Shown here: positions 45,221-57,727 of the stretch, in pieces
Numbering within the stretch: the first letter of the stretch is position 1
Layout: each line of letters starts with the position of its first letter
NCBI RefSeq assembly: GCF_040712315.1
Contig: NC_134017.1
Span: forward strand, 22,424,322 to 22,488,321
Reading direction: 5' to 3'
Source: Castanea sativa
Taxonomy: Eukaryota > Streptophyta > Magnoliopsida > Fagales > Fagaceae
DNA: 64,000 nucleotides
Notes under the pieces: generated by a model
The model's database searches: none
The model's input: the letters and a program-made list of their open reading frames with translations, nothing else
Told to the model about the DNA's origin: nothing
Program-made: the position numbers and the translations under genes

Positions 45221-46790
45221 TCATTTCCTTGGACCATGCACATATGATTGACTCCCACCATGTTTGATTGCTTCCTTGTATCTAGATGCATTCTTAGAAG
45301 CCTTTAGAGTCTCCAATGTGACCACCCTTGTCTTTTTCTGCCTTGGATTTGGGTTGCTGCTGCTGGAGTGATGATGTGCACCAAGATTCTGTGTGGTGCT
45401 GCCTGACTGGTGTGGTGTAGCTGGAGTGGAGCTATGCTGCTGTGTATAAGAGTGGATGAATGTGCTTCTGCTGGCCTAAAATGGATTGGATGAGCTTGTC
45501 TGAGTCCGAGATAGTGCAAATTGAGTGGTTGAGCTTGTCTTGGCCTGAGGTGGTGCACCTGGCCTGAAGCTTGGCATGTTGGACTGGTAAGGTGCACCTG
45601 GTGTGGCTGAGGCTACCCTAGTTCTGCTGGTCTACAAACAAGAAATTCACATACATTAATATTGAATATTGGAAAGCAACTATTTCACTTACATGCCCAT
45701 ATATTACCTTATTAGATGTACTAGTTGTGTTTGTGGTGCCTGGCAGTGAGGAGTTCCCTCCAATCTCACCCTTGCAACTTCTTCTATTATGCCCTAACTT
45801 ACCACAGGCCTTGCATTGCTTAGAGATGCCAGCTCTCCTACTTATTGGCTCATTAGGTTCCCTTGCTTTCTTCTTCTTAGGTCTGTCAGGTGGTCTTCTT
45901 TTGATGGGAGGCTGAACTAGGGTCACACCACTAGGTCTCCACATATTCTGTCCATGGATTGGTGATATGATTGGTTCATAGCATGCCTTGTATGTAGAGA
46001 CATGGTAACATGGGTGAACATATTGCTCAGCATCTTGTCTATTAAAAAATATGTAGCTGATTGCATGAGCACAGGGTATGCCACTTATATCCCATTTCCT
46101 ACAACGGCAGTGTGCTGTGGCCAAGTCAATAGTGAAACTTTGCAGACCATTTTTCACTTCAAATTGTGTCTGCCTAGTCTAGCAAGCTAACCACCTATTG
46201 GCTGCCAGCTTTTCCTTGTGCAACCTTTTCATCACCTTGGCACAAATATCTGACTCTAGCCTCACACCCGTCTCTCTGTTCTCTTGGAACCTAGTCATCA
46301 GATATAGCCTGATACACTCAAGCTACAATCACATACAAGTACAATGAAACATTAGATATTAATTACAACAACTGCCAAGAACAGTACCAAACAATCACTA
46401 TAATTAACTGAAGGTGATCATAAAGACTCATACCGTGCTAATTGTGGGCTTAGATCTGAATTTAAGAATCTTACTGTTGAAGCTCTCACACATATTGTTC
46501 AGTATGGTGTTAGTCAAGCCATCCTCACTAAACATGTGTCTGGCCCATTTTGTTGTTGAGTGAACATCCAACCAACTGTGTGCATTAGCATCAATCTCCT
46601 TCAGCTCATCCATAACCCTATCAAACTCTTGTTTGTAAGTTGCCTTGGCTGCCCTCCAAGACATTTCTCTAATCAGAAAACCAGGATGGTTCTTCCTGCA
46701 GTTGTTATAGAGGTGCCTACAACAAATCCTGTGTTCATACTGTGGCCAGTTGTCAATGGATGTTTGCACCAACCCTTGTCACAAATAGTA
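45221..46790 (-). pseudogene. MULE (MuDR-type) transposase, C-terminal part, decayed
   Basis: Three minus-strand exons can be read: ~46790-46434, 46322-45708 and 45631-45221. The first has the MULE domain region YEHRICCRHLYNNCRK, WRAAKATYKQEFDRVMDEL and NNMCESFNSKIL, after the catalytic core. The second has a SWIM zinc finger (CRCRKW, then GIPCAHAI), a Pro/Lys-rich linker, then a CCHC knuckle (CKACGKLGHNRRSC). The third is a Ser/Thr/Gln-rich tail ending in TGA. In-frame stops lie at 46179-46181 and in the tail near 45478. The N-terminal DDE part is absent to the right of 46790, so it cannot transpose. It converges with the GRF gene. Confidence 0.88.
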
Positions 46791-46799
46791 TCACAGGCA

Positions 46800-47310
46800 A
46801 GTATGTGAAGTTAGTGGACAAACAGTACAATCACTAAATACAGATTCAAACAACCAAATGGAGAATTAACTACTTTCTAAAAAAAAAAAAAGGAGAATTA
46901 ACTACACACCTTCTATTAGTTTGACATAAACACCTATCTCTTATTATGACCTATGTTTGCAAGTAACAGGTTGATGAACCAAGTCTAAGAGTCCTTGGTT
47001 TCAGCCTCTACCACTGCATATGCAAGTGGGAAATACTCTTCATTAGGAAAAATTAAATGAGTTAGGTTAGGGTTGGTTTATAAGTATATATATATATATA
47101 TATATAAGGGTATTTAAGTAATTTTTTATATAACTGGATCGGGTTTGAGCCGGGACCAACTTTGGTTTTTTTTTTTATACCCATACTTGACCCTATTTTT
47201 TATTGGGCCAGGTACAATCCAACCCATTAGGGTCGGGTCGGGTCGGGTCGGGCCGGCTGGGTACCCACAGGTTGGCTTAGATTGCCATCCCTACCCAGTG
47301 GATGTTGTTG
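46800..47310. other. Intergenic with (TA)n and GGGTC tandem repeats
   Basis: (TA)n at 47084-47106 and a short run of GGGTC units near 47231-47252. It resembles the sub-terminal part of the hAT-type elements at 29934 and 37230, but no ends or duplication are seen. No gene. Confidence 0.45.
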
Positions 47311-47311
47311 T

Positions 47312-47754
47312 GAGAGCATTAGCAGTGGGGGGTGTAAAACCCTTCCAGTTGCTAAAATAGCCACTGATAATCCAAAATAGAGCTACATCCGAGGATGCAA
47401 ACCTAAAATTTTTTACAACCTATGAACAGTTCGCTCATATATTTAGAACTTATTGTTCATGAGTTTGTAAGCTTAAAAATTATATTTTATTCTCACTCTC
47501 TCTCCAAATAAATTTTAAAAAATACATTCTCTTTCCTCATTCTCTATCTCATCTCTCTCTCTTGCCAACTGTTCCCTCTCTCGCCCTTTCTCTGAACATG
47601 CTCTCTCTTTCTCCCTCTCTCCTTTCCCTCTCAAACCTTGCTCACTCCCTCAGATATGGGCAGATCGGCGGTGGGTGGTGGTGGGTCTGTGGGTTGAGCA
47701 TGGTGGTGGGTTCGTGGAGGTGGGTGGTTTTGGGTTTGCTCATCGGTAGTTTTT

Positions 47755-47788
<34 letters not shown>

Positions 47789-48202
47789 CTATTTTTGAGA
47801 TGGGTTTGGTGATTGGTGGAGTGGGTTAATGGTGGTGGTTTCAGTTGTGTTGATGGTGGTGTGGGTTTAATGGGTTTTGGGGTTGCATTGATGGTGGTCT
47901 GGATTTAATGGGTTTTGTGGGTTTTTGTGTGTTGGAGGTGGTGGTGGTGTGTGTATGGTGCAGTAATGGTGGAGACCGTGGGGATGCTGGGTTTTTTTTT
48001 TGGTGGTTGCTGCGGTGTGTGTGGCGGTGGGGTGGTGGTTGTTTGGGTGGGTTTCGGTGACGGTTGTTTTGGTGGTGGCTAGGTTTGGCATTGATGGTGG
48101 GATGTTGGGTGAGTTGAAAAATGAGATGGTAAAATATATAAAGTAAGTTTTTAGGTTGTAAAATATAACTTTTTTGCAAACTCGGTTGCTAATGCTCTAA
48201 CC
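47312..48202. mobile_element. GGT-rich non-autonomous repeat with short inverted ends
   Basis: Left end AGAGCATTAGCAG and right end TTGCTAATGCTCT are inverted, and TTTTACAACCT sits just inside both. The interior has a CT-rich part (47490-47640), T33 at 47756-47788, and a long strand-biased GGTGGTGG region to about 48110. Apparent open frames here are His/Pro/Thr low complexity. No target duplication is found, so family is unknown. Confidence 0.5.
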
Positions 48203-48214
48203 TTCACATATATA

Positions 48215-48440
48215 TCCAACTTTTAAGAACTTGCTGCTAAACCTGTTCGGACATAATCTGCTGTATCAACATCAATTTGCAGGAGTTTTTTCTTGTCCAC
48301 ATTGATAATAGCATCACAATTCATACCATGAGGCTTAATCTCTGCCCATACTTCCTTTAAGAATGATGATTTTCTTGTCTTCTTATTAATCATCATATAC
48401 AGGTTACATACAGCCGACAGAAAACAACCACCATATATTA
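48215..48440 (-). pseudogene. Acyl-ACP thioesterase (FatB type) fragment
   Basis: The minus-strand frame reads LYMMINKKTRKSS, then KEVWAEIKPHGMN and VDTADYVRTGL. These match in order the middle of plant plastid acyl-ACP thioesterases of the FatB class (typically a VWVMMNKxTRRLSK block, an EVRGEIEPY block, and DDxTADYxRxGL). About 70 codons are present. The frame runs out at 48223 and, upstream, into the solo LTR that begins at 48443. The true enzyme releases palmitate from acyl carrier protein in the plastid; this scrap cannot. It may be a captured exon or a truncated gene copy. Confidence 0.65.
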
Positions 48441-48442
48441 TG

Positions 48443-49290
48443 TGTTCAGTTTTTAGACCCCTTAAACACAACCAGATTAACCTAGTTATTTAACCAAGTG
48501 ATTAACTTAGGTAAATTATGCAGATCTAGGTTAACACATATAAATCATATCATTGAATAATGTGGAAAAAAAATAACACAACAATATGATAACCCAGGAA
48601 AACCAAACTGGTAAAAAACCTGGGGAGGATTTAACCTAGCTATTCTCAAGGTAAAACAAATCCATTATGAAAGAATTGAAGTTTACATAATAGCAGTTAG
48701 ACCACTAACATCCTATTGCTACCTCGAGCAGGAAACTTACTATCATGACCACGTGACAGCTCCGAGTTCACGTACTACTTCTTTCTTGGATTCACAGCAA
48801 GTACAAGCACTCTCGCTTGTGTATCTTTAAGCTCTTAGTGCAGCAATTGAATGATCATCAAGCTCTTGACCTAAATCTTGATTCTTGATAACCCTAAGTA
48901 TATGTGAAGGCAAACACCTCTAGATCTCACAAGAGATTCACATACATAGCATGAACAACAACTGCAACAACCTATAAAACGTGGCTAGGGTTTTCCCTTT
49001 TATACCTAGGGCAAAACATAAAACCCTACACGTCAAACCGGGCTTGGGCTGAGTTGAAAAAATTCTGCAGAAAAACAATCTGAACGAGCTTCGATCTATC
49101 GAGTCTAATTTTCGATCGATTGAGCCAGGTAGATTTACACAGTAAATCCTGCAGTAAACTCGATTCCAACTTTACAAATAAACATACTTTGAGCAAGTCT
49201 ACAAACAAGACTAAACGTTTTGATCATGGTTTGCCAACATTACAAAATGAAGTTCTAATACATTTAAACCTAAAGTCTTAGAACCCAACA
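48443..49290 (-). mobile_element. Solo LTR, family 1
   Basis: 848 bp, minus orientation, ends TGTTGGGTTC and CTGAACA. Perfect duplication TTATG (48438-48442 and 49291-49295). Same sequence as the LTRs of the 19097-26329 element, including the palindromes (TCGATCGATTGA near 49115). Confidence 0.95.
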
Positions 49291-49449
49291 TTATGGAATC
49301 CACAAGTCCAATGACATGGAAATATTTCAATTTTTTAGAACTTTTAAAGTGACATAATATGATTTATATAGATAAAATTGGTGTTAATGGTGATTTCATA
49401 TAAATTAAATGATATTCCACCACTTAATTATTTATTTATTTATTTATTA

Positions 49450-49990
49450 TTGTTTTGTTTGTGTGTGTTTCTAGCATTGGTCTTATGGAAAGCTCTAGCG
49501 AAATACTATAATACAAATGTATGGCATGAATAAGAAAGAATCAAGCTTCAAAAAGTTAGAGATTTCAAAACCAAGTCAATTGTATTATTCTGGTCTAAAT
49601 TTATAGTACTAGAAATTCTAATCCCATTTGTATGAGTAATCCTAAGTTTCTAACTATGCTACAAGTTTTACATAGGGTAATCTAGGATAGCATATGGTTA
49701 GTATACTATATATATAGTTTTCAATATGTTTCTTGTAACACATTGGCCTCAAAAATTAAGAATTCGTTATAGGCTTTCCATTGGATATAAACTAAATTTA
49801 AGGCTGAATTCCATTAATTTCTTGTGTTTATTCTAACATGGTATTATAGAGTTATATCTTGCATTTTCTATCATAATATGATATGTGAGCAAGGCTCCTG
49901 TGGCTTCTACTAATGAGGAAGGCCTTAGTTCGCCCATTTTTATCATTTTGTCAACTACTCTTAAAGGACTGAAATCTTGACTTATTCCTT
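49450..49990 (+). mobile_element. Remnant of a copia LTR end plus primer site
   Basis: TTCTAACA followed by TGGTATTATAGAGTT near 49836-49854 looks like an LTR end joined to a mutated initiator-tRNA-Met site. A gag-leader-like stretch follows to about 49990. A TATATATA box near 49709 fits the LTR. The left boundary is unclear. From 49990 to 50550 nothing else is recognised. Confidence 0.4.
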
Positions 49991-50554
49991 GTTGTGGGCA
50001 GTGTCTTGACAAATTTATATATATGGATCTTCACGCGTCCTTCTCATATATGATTTTTTTAAAGCAAAATGATTTTCACATATGTACCTTTCTTGTCTTG
50101 TCATCTTTCCTTCTGTTCATGTTATAACACATAGAGGTGTTTTTTTTTTTTTTGGCTTCCAACTTCCCTTCTCTACATCTTTCAATATATTGCGATGCCT
50201 TTATTGTAAGTTTGTAACACATAGAGCCTTTTTTGGGAGAAGTTAACACATAGCTAGTGCTTAGTAAAAATATATCCCTTGAGGGCATTTCATCATGGAT
50301 GCAAACTTGTAAAGCCGAAGTGCCGAACTACGTTAATCATTCACTCTCTCCTGCTCGCGTTCTTTCAAATATTTTCTTATTCTAAGCTATGTCAATTATT
50401 TATTTTTTATAGCATGCACATTTGACACTAAAAAGTTTGATAAGTAAATTGCATGATAGGAAGAAAATTAACCAATTTATGGACAAAAAAAAGTCTCTAT
50501 GTACCTCATTGCTCGAATAAGAGTTCCGCCAAAATTGTAACCACGGACAAGGCA

Positions 50555-50985
50555 AAAATGGGCTTTTGCCCTTTCCACGAAAAAAAATCAGCATGGTGCC
50601 TCCTTTCCCAAACTAATTAGGGAAATACCCCTCTTTTGAAACTCGATTTTCTCAAAATTGAGTTAAGCCCTATAGCGGAGTTTTAAGCAGCCTATAGTGA
50701 TGTTTTAAGCAGCCTATAGTGGCGTTTTGGAACTTGGTCTCCATGAAATCGAGTTATAGGTAAAAAAAAGAAAAGAAAAACTTGCATGGAACTCGAGTTC
50801 ATGGAGCTCAAGTTCCAAAATGCCACTATAGGTCCTTAAAATGCCGCTATAGGGCTCCAATTTTTTTTTTTGAAACTCGATTTTAAGAAAATCGAGTTTC
50901 AAAAGAGGGGCATTTCCCTAATTAGTTTGGAAAAAAGGGCAACACGCTAATTTTTTTTTTCGCAAAAAGGGCAAAAGCCCATTTC
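50555..50985. repeat. Long foldback (inverted repeat) of ~430 bp
   Basis: The left arm (50555-~50755) and right arm (~50780-50985) are complementary with small differences. Examples are GGGCTTTTGCCC near 50560 against GGGCAAAAGCCC near 50969, GAAACTCGATTTTC near 50638 against GAAAATCGAGTTTC near 50887, and TATAGTGGCGTTTTGGAACT against AGTTCCAAAATGCCACTATA near the centre. Arms of about 200 bp would pair into a long hairpin RNA. No open frame. Confidence 0.85.
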
Positions 50986-51166
50986 CCCCCAGACAATCTG
51001 GTCACATTTCAGGGTCTTTCCTGTCGAAGAACAATTCATCCAAGTGTCCACCTGAACAACATCAACTCTTCAAAGAAGAGAAAACAATGTCACTGCATGT
51101 TGTCGGAGGATATATATATGACTTTAAATCGATTCCAAAATGCACAATTATTGAAAAAGATATATC

Positions 51167-52171
51167 TGATAGGCCAAAAATGTACTGACCCCTTGTGATA
51201 AATTAATTGATTAATTAGCCAAGTTAATTAATTAATCCAGTTAACATGCAAAACACATGGTAGCACAAACAAATCACCAAATAACTAAATGCAGCGGAAA
51301 TTAATTTTGACACAGGTAATTTGTTTACGAATGGAGAAAACTACCTAGGCAAAACCCCATCGGGTGAATTTAAGGTCACCACTCCCGAGAATTCACTATT
51401 ATCAAAACAAGCGGTTACAAGTAAAGTAATCCCAGTACCTTATATCAACCTACAGTTGAACCCTTACCCCAATACCCAATTGGATTTATTCTGTAGTGAA
51501 AATCACTCATTTTAATGCACGGCTCCCAGTATGTGACTAACCACTAGATGCGCGGATCCTTGTACACGACTTAATCACCAACTTGAGAAAGATGTTGGCT
51601 GCAAAGTTCTTCAGTTCATCAACACGATGAAGATCACGAAGCTCCTTGGTCACAAAACCCAACGGCGTACAAACGCAATAGCTTCTTCAAGAGAAAGATG
51701 AACTAGGACAAATTCTATCTTTGGTCACAATTTTCATGAACAAAACTTTACTTCACACTTCTGCAATTGTGCCACCTTTTACAGCCCTTAAAGTAATCCT
51801 TATATATGTTTAGGGTTGTGAGAAAGGAAAGCCTAAAAATGTATTCACGGATTGGATGAAAATCAGAATTGAAAATCTGTTTTTCATAAATCTCGATAGA
51901 TAGCTTATCTATCAAGCAGCTGTCGAGCTTCAGGCTGAAGCAGCTTTTTAAATCTCGATAGATACTAGCTGTCGAGCTTTAAAATCCAGCACTTCATCAC
52001 TTGATTCTTGGACAGACTTGCATGGCTTTAACACTTGAACTTGAAACCTTGTTTCATGAAGTATTAAACACATCTTAAATCTACCAAATTACAAGTAAAA
52101 TCCATTTTGTCAAAGGATTAGCCAATTCTATATGACATATGTTCCTAACATGAATCACATATGTCCTAACA
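51167..52171 (-). mobile_element. Solo LTR, family 2
   Basis: 1005 bp, minus orientation from TGTTAGGACATA to GGCCTATCA. Perfect duplication ATATC (51162-51166 and 52172-52176). It contains repeated CTCGATAGAT/CTGTCGAG words near 51890-51980. Confidence 0.95.
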
Positions 52172-52176
52172 ATATC

Positions 52177-54350
52177 TATATCATATACTATATATAATAG
52201 CAAAAGCTTTTTCCTGCACTTAAGGAGGTGCTGCCATGTAGGAAAAATGCCTATCTAAAAATCTGCCACGTTCACAATTAAAAAGCGATAAATTATATTA
52301 ATTGGCAACGTTAACACACTATGTGATAGCCTCTCACTCTCTTTAGTATAAAAGAAAATATAACCAGTCAGAATACAATTAAAAGGCTAGCAATTCTCCC
52401 AAAAAAAAAAAAAAACGCAGCATACAGAGAGAGTTCTTCGTTCCCTCGCCAGACTTAGAGCACCACTGCAAGCAGAAAGAAAAATCTATGGGCATCAAAA
52501 CCATTAGGCCATATATTTGCCACCATCAGATTGTCAGAACCAGTTCTGGTATGTTTTTCTCAATTTTTCTAGATTTGGGTATGAAATATTACTTTTTATT
52601 GAGTTTTTTTTTTTTGTTGTTGTTGGATAGGGTTAGATTTGATTTTGGTTTTGATTCCTTTTTGTTTCGGTCTTTTGGGTTATCCATGAAAATATTTGTT
52701 TTCTTAATTTTCTGATTTTTTTTTATATCACTAAGCCTTTCCCTGTTCTGTAATATCTGCGTTCATATTTTTTTTTCTGGGATTTTGATTTGGAAAACAC
52801 CTTTTGATCTATTTCACAGGGTTAGTAGCCTCACCATAGAAGAAAAATCTATGGAGTCGTCTACACTTAAAAGCTTTCTTGTCTTCATTGATCAGCATTT
52901 AGTTTGGCCTAAGATTATCTATGTTATTAGTAAAGCCTAAACGCCCTGCAATCTTTCTAAAGTGCTAACGCGCCTACGTCAGGAGTCCATTGATGAGAAG
53001 GGGCTGGGGAAAGCTTGAACCCAATTCCGACAGTGATGAATATAAGCGCAATTGAAATTCCTGGGGAGTTATACATTTGTGTATTGATAAGACCACTCAC
53101 TATTTCTTGAAGCTCGATCTCTCATCAACACCGCAAGGCCATATATGCACCACCATCAGATTATCAGCATTGGCGCCGACACATTCTTTCCCCCTTTTTA
53201 GAGTTAGGTATGAAATTTCTTTTTTTGATAAGATCTATGTATGAAATTTGATATATGTAGGAAAGCTGCACACCTAAAATTCTAACTGGTGTAGAGTTCA
53301 ATTGTGAAAAGTCATAAAGAAACTGTTTAAAACACATTGCTCAACCCATTGCTTTACTCATCGTTTATAACAAAAACTAACTGGCTGTCTAAAACAATAT
53401 TTCACTTCCTATTTTATTAAAAATAGTGATTGATAGAGAGATCATAAGGCAGAGAGAGAAAAATTTTAGGATTGCCATTATTTGCCATTCTGGCCTTCCA
53501 CGATCGTTCAGTCTCTCATTGACATGCTATTAGTAAATTTTGATTTTTTAAAACAATTTTTACATTTAGAAAAAAGAAAATGGCTTTAAATATTATTTAG
53601 ACGAAAAACTCCCAATCACATTCTACTTATAGGAAAAAAACAGAGAGAACCCATAAACCGTGAAACTTAGAAAGAGAGAAGTTAATATGAGGATCGTTCA
53701 CCATCAAACAAAAAGAGACAGAAAAAATGAAATTGAGAGAGAAATCTTCGGAGTGTCAGACTATCATCCACCGGCAAGCCAGTCGCTCACCAACATTAGG
53801 CCGCCTAAACCGCTATCGGTAATTTTTTTTTCTTTCTAAATTTGGTACTCTTTTTTTCTCCCAAAAATACCCGATGCCTTCTACTCTCTTTTCAGATTCT
53901 CTCATGCAACCATCTTCTTCCCCAAAAATCAAAACCCTCTCCTTCCCTAAAATCAAAACCTAAAAACCCAAAACTCAAATGCCGCCAGTGTCGTCGAGGA
54001 AGCTAAAGCAATCCAAAACTCCTAACGCAATGTCTGAAGTAGTGCCTCTTCAATCTCAATACCATCCAAGCCTCTCTTCCCTGTGGTCCGTTGAAGGCGG
54101 GAGTGACAGCGGCACTGCTGATTTTCTCTAATTTGTATCTGCTCGCCTTATATTAATAAAAATAACTAACACTAAGAGTGAAAGTTAGTAGGTAAAGAGA
54201 GATTGAGCGAAGCAAGTCTGTAAGGCAGAGAGCCACCATACACTGTCAGGCATTTGTTCTTTCACTGCCAGACTACAGTTGGTAATTATTTTCTGTTTTA
54301 AAAATTTGGATGTTATGATTTAGGTTTGGTTTTTTCTTGAGATTTGTTTT
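52177..54350. other. Intergenic; internal duplication, no gene assigned
   Basis: A segment GGCCATATAT followed by CACCATCAGATT occurs at 52507-52538 and again at 53136-53167, so part of this region was duplicated. A short open frame (ATG near 53980 to TAA-type stop near 54130, about 50 codons beginning MPPVSSRKL) has gene-like composition but no splice partner. Nothing else recognised. Confidence 0.4.
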
Positions 54351-55413
54351 TGAAAGTTTGGATTTGTGTAAAACACAAAAGCTTTTTCAGACCCCCAAAT
54401 AAAAATTACGGCTATATTGCTTTTACTCTAACTTAAACTAAGTGCAAAATAAGAGTAAATGATCGCAAACAACCGATACAACTACCCTAAGCCATATTTA
54501 TGCAATATCAACAATGAAAGATAAGCTTAAAGAGTAAGGAAGAAAGATGCAAACATAAGATAACATGACGATGTGTTATTGAAGAGGAAACCGAAGAACT
54601 GGGTGAAAAACCTCTTTGCCGCCCTCCAAGCGGTAAATCGATCCACTAGAGAATAAGTTGGAGTACATGAATAACAAAAGACCATCCAAACCTAGTCTAC
54701 CCAATGTACTTGAGCCCTCGAAGCTCCTGCTACCAACTGGCTTCTCGAAACCTTATCTTCTCTAGCTTTCCCGGATCCTGCAATTCAGCTCGATTGCATC
54801 CGCCAAGTGAATAGCTCCTTCCAATGCTTCCCAGTAGCACCAAAACCTCACTTTACACTCAGATTGAGTGTGGTAAGTGTTTGGGCTATCAACCTCTCAA
54901 GGATTTGGAAATGGAGAGGTAGGAGTAGAGGAAAACCATAAGAAAATGTGTAGATGATTGTGGGTATAACAATCTCTAACTCTCTAAGTATATATTCTAG
55001 GGTTTTCTCTCTAAAAAGTACTTTCTACAATATGTGGGTAATGAGGGTATATATAGTGTGGGTAAAGACTTGGTAAAGCAAACATGATAAAATAGCCAAA
55101 TAGAATGTTTTGCGAGTATTTTGCGGGAAGGCCTTACCTGTGAGACACTTGCAAAAACTCCAGGCTGTCATGATTCTTTGCATTCTAGTCATGTGCTCTA
55201 CACGTGGCTACTTCGCAAGATAGCTTCTCATGAGCTTCTCACGAAATCCACTTGGTCTTCACTTTAAGCTTGAGTCTTCAGACTCTCTCACACACACCCT
55301 TTACAATTAAAAACCCCACATAAAATACAGGAAAAAATGATTGAATAAAATTACAATCAAATTTGGTACAGAATTAAAGCCAACACAAAATAGCTGTAAG
55401 TCACAACTTTACA
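54351..55413 (-). mobile_element. Solo LTR, family 3 (copy C)
   Basis: 1063 bp; minus-strand ends TGTAAAG...CTTTCA. Perfect duplication GTTTT (54346-54350 and 55414-55418). Minus-strand TATA-type box near 55050. Collinear with copies A and B. Confidence 0.93.
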
Positions 55414-57727
55414 GTTTTTATTTAGCTGTTCATGGTTGGTAGTGTTGGAGAATTGGAATTATTAGAATGAGAGGAAAGAAGGATGGTATAACCCAAAAAT
55501 CAAAATTTCTTTTTGTGGGTATTGTTGCATATTGCTATATGACTGAAATATTTGTGTTTTTGTGGGAATTTTATTTTTATTTTGAAGGTTGGGGTTGGTT
55601 ACTATAGTTGTTTGAGATTCCTAATAGGTGTTTGATAGAATGCCTGGGAGAGCTATACTCTCAGGTGTTTGTTCTCTATTAGTGTTGGCAGTAATAGTTT
55701 TAAATACATGCATTTTTTGTTCATTGAATCTTTTAACCTCATAAACAATCTTTTAATACATGCATTGTACTACTTTTAACCTCATAATCTCATAAACTAA
55801 AGTACAATTCTCTTGATTAAAACTTTCAAAGAATTTATTGCTTATGTAGTTTTATGTTGTAAAATCACCATAACCATGAATCACCCGAAAGTTTTGAGGA
55901 ATTTGTTGGTGGAATCTTTTGATTTTCCTGCAGAATGTTGTGCAAAATGTTGTGGTCCTTGTGGGAAGCAACGCCTTCACTTGTCTGCACTTTTTTTTGT
56001 CCCCCCACCCTCCCTTCTTTTAAATAAAGAAAGATAAAGATTACATCTTTTTTAGGTTGTCTTGAGTTTTCTTATTTGTATTTCTTTATTCAGATTTCTA
56101 ATTCTAATTTCTTTTGTGATTTATGTGAATGATCTGATTTATTAGAAAAGAAGAGCATCTTTTGCATATTGTTGGATCATACATTTGGGTTGTGCATTTT
56201 TTTGTTTTCCTTTGGAACCAATATTGTTGCATAGTCGCTGAATGTGTGGAATTATATTGAGGTGCTCTTACTGACATTAGGTTTTAATAATCTTGAGGAT
56301 TGCTTTTATCTGGACATAATATACCTTTTGTTTTTTGTTTTTGTTTTGCTTGGTATTAAAGGAAAAATGATTTGGCTAGGAATGGGATCCTTCTACTAAA
56401 ATGTAGATTCAAGGGAGAATGTGGTGTGTTGATTGAGATCATGTTTTATGTCCTTGCTAGGAACAAGATGAGTTGTGGTATTGGAACAATTTAGTAGTGA
56501 TTTGTTAGATTTTACTAATAATACAATTTTAGTCCTTTTGTTTATCGTAATTTGTATATTGATGATAGTTACTGCCTTTTTTCAGGTGGCTACTTTTTCC
56601 AATTTAAATGATGAAATTTGCATGCTATTCATTTGATGAAATGATAGTTACTGATCTTTTTCAAGTTTTAATTTTCTTTTATTGATATGGGTTAAAATTC
56701 AAATTGAAATTGTTTTAAATAGAACATAGCCTCAAAGTTATGTTTTAATTATGTCTTCAATTAGGTTTTCTATCAATTTAGGAATTTCAATTCCTGACAC
56801 TTTTTCCTCTTTATTATTATTTTTTCTTTTGAAGTGAGGGAAACAATCATAGAAAATCAAATTCTACAAGTTTTGTAAGAAAATATTGTGGATATGGATG
56901 GGTTTCGTAGTGGAGATTGTATTGAAGAGCCTCCCAACCCTCAAAATTTGACAACAACCCTACAGGTTTTGCTTTAGCTTCAAGCTCGGCTTAATTTTGA
57001 TATCTAGGTTTTCTTAGCAGATCTGATTTAGCTTTGCTTAGATAGGCCTGTTTAGTTCTAGAATTACATGCACCAAGTGCATATGCTAGTGGTGCTGATA
57101 ATACTTATACTCTTGATGCTAATGTGGAGGGGATCTTTGTTGCACTAATCTCTGTTTTTATCACATGTTTGGCCTGTTTAGAGAGGCCAATGCTAGTCAT
57201 GCCATTAGAGTTCATGCTGTAGGTTTTGGCAACAGCCATGGTGTTTTTGTTCCTATGTTTTTGAAAGGCCTAAGAATGGGCCTGGTGATTAATTTTTTTT
57301 TGGAATTATTTGGATTAAATTTCAAAATTTAAATGGATTACTTGGTCTAAATTTATTTCATTGGAGGGCCACTCTAAATTTATTTTGTTAGATTGGTAAT
57401 CTATTCAAGTTCTGCCACTCCTGTAAGAGTCTTTCTCCTTCTCCATTTGTTTTGTCTTTGATTTCTTCTTCTTTATTTTTATTTTTATTTTTAATTGAAG
57501 TTGATGTATTGATGTAGATTGTGGTTTCAGAATTTTCAGTGATATATATGGCCTGTGCGTTGCAGATAGATTTTGTTTATGGGGTTCAATAAAAATTTTA
57601 GGCACAATTGATTTAATGCTATATAGTTATTGGTTTTGTTTTAGAAAATATTTAGATTTTCGTCGTTAGTTCATTTTATTTTTGAAAATTTTAAGAAGTG
57701 GATTATCAACTTAACTTTGTAGAGTTG
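55414..57727. other. Intergenic, nothing recognised
   Basis: AT-rich sequence with only short open frames lacking conserved motifs or splice structure. No RNA genes or repeat ends seen. Confidence 0.4.

Noticed and set aside
47841..48179. 112-codon His/Pro/Thr-rich minus-strand frame
   Set aside because: Translation of the complement of a GGT repeat; low complexity only.
55813..56037. 74-codon frame containing a CCAKCCGPCG cysteine cluster
   Set aside because: The cysteines are suggestive, but there is no known spacing pattern, no splice partners and no support from flanking sequence.
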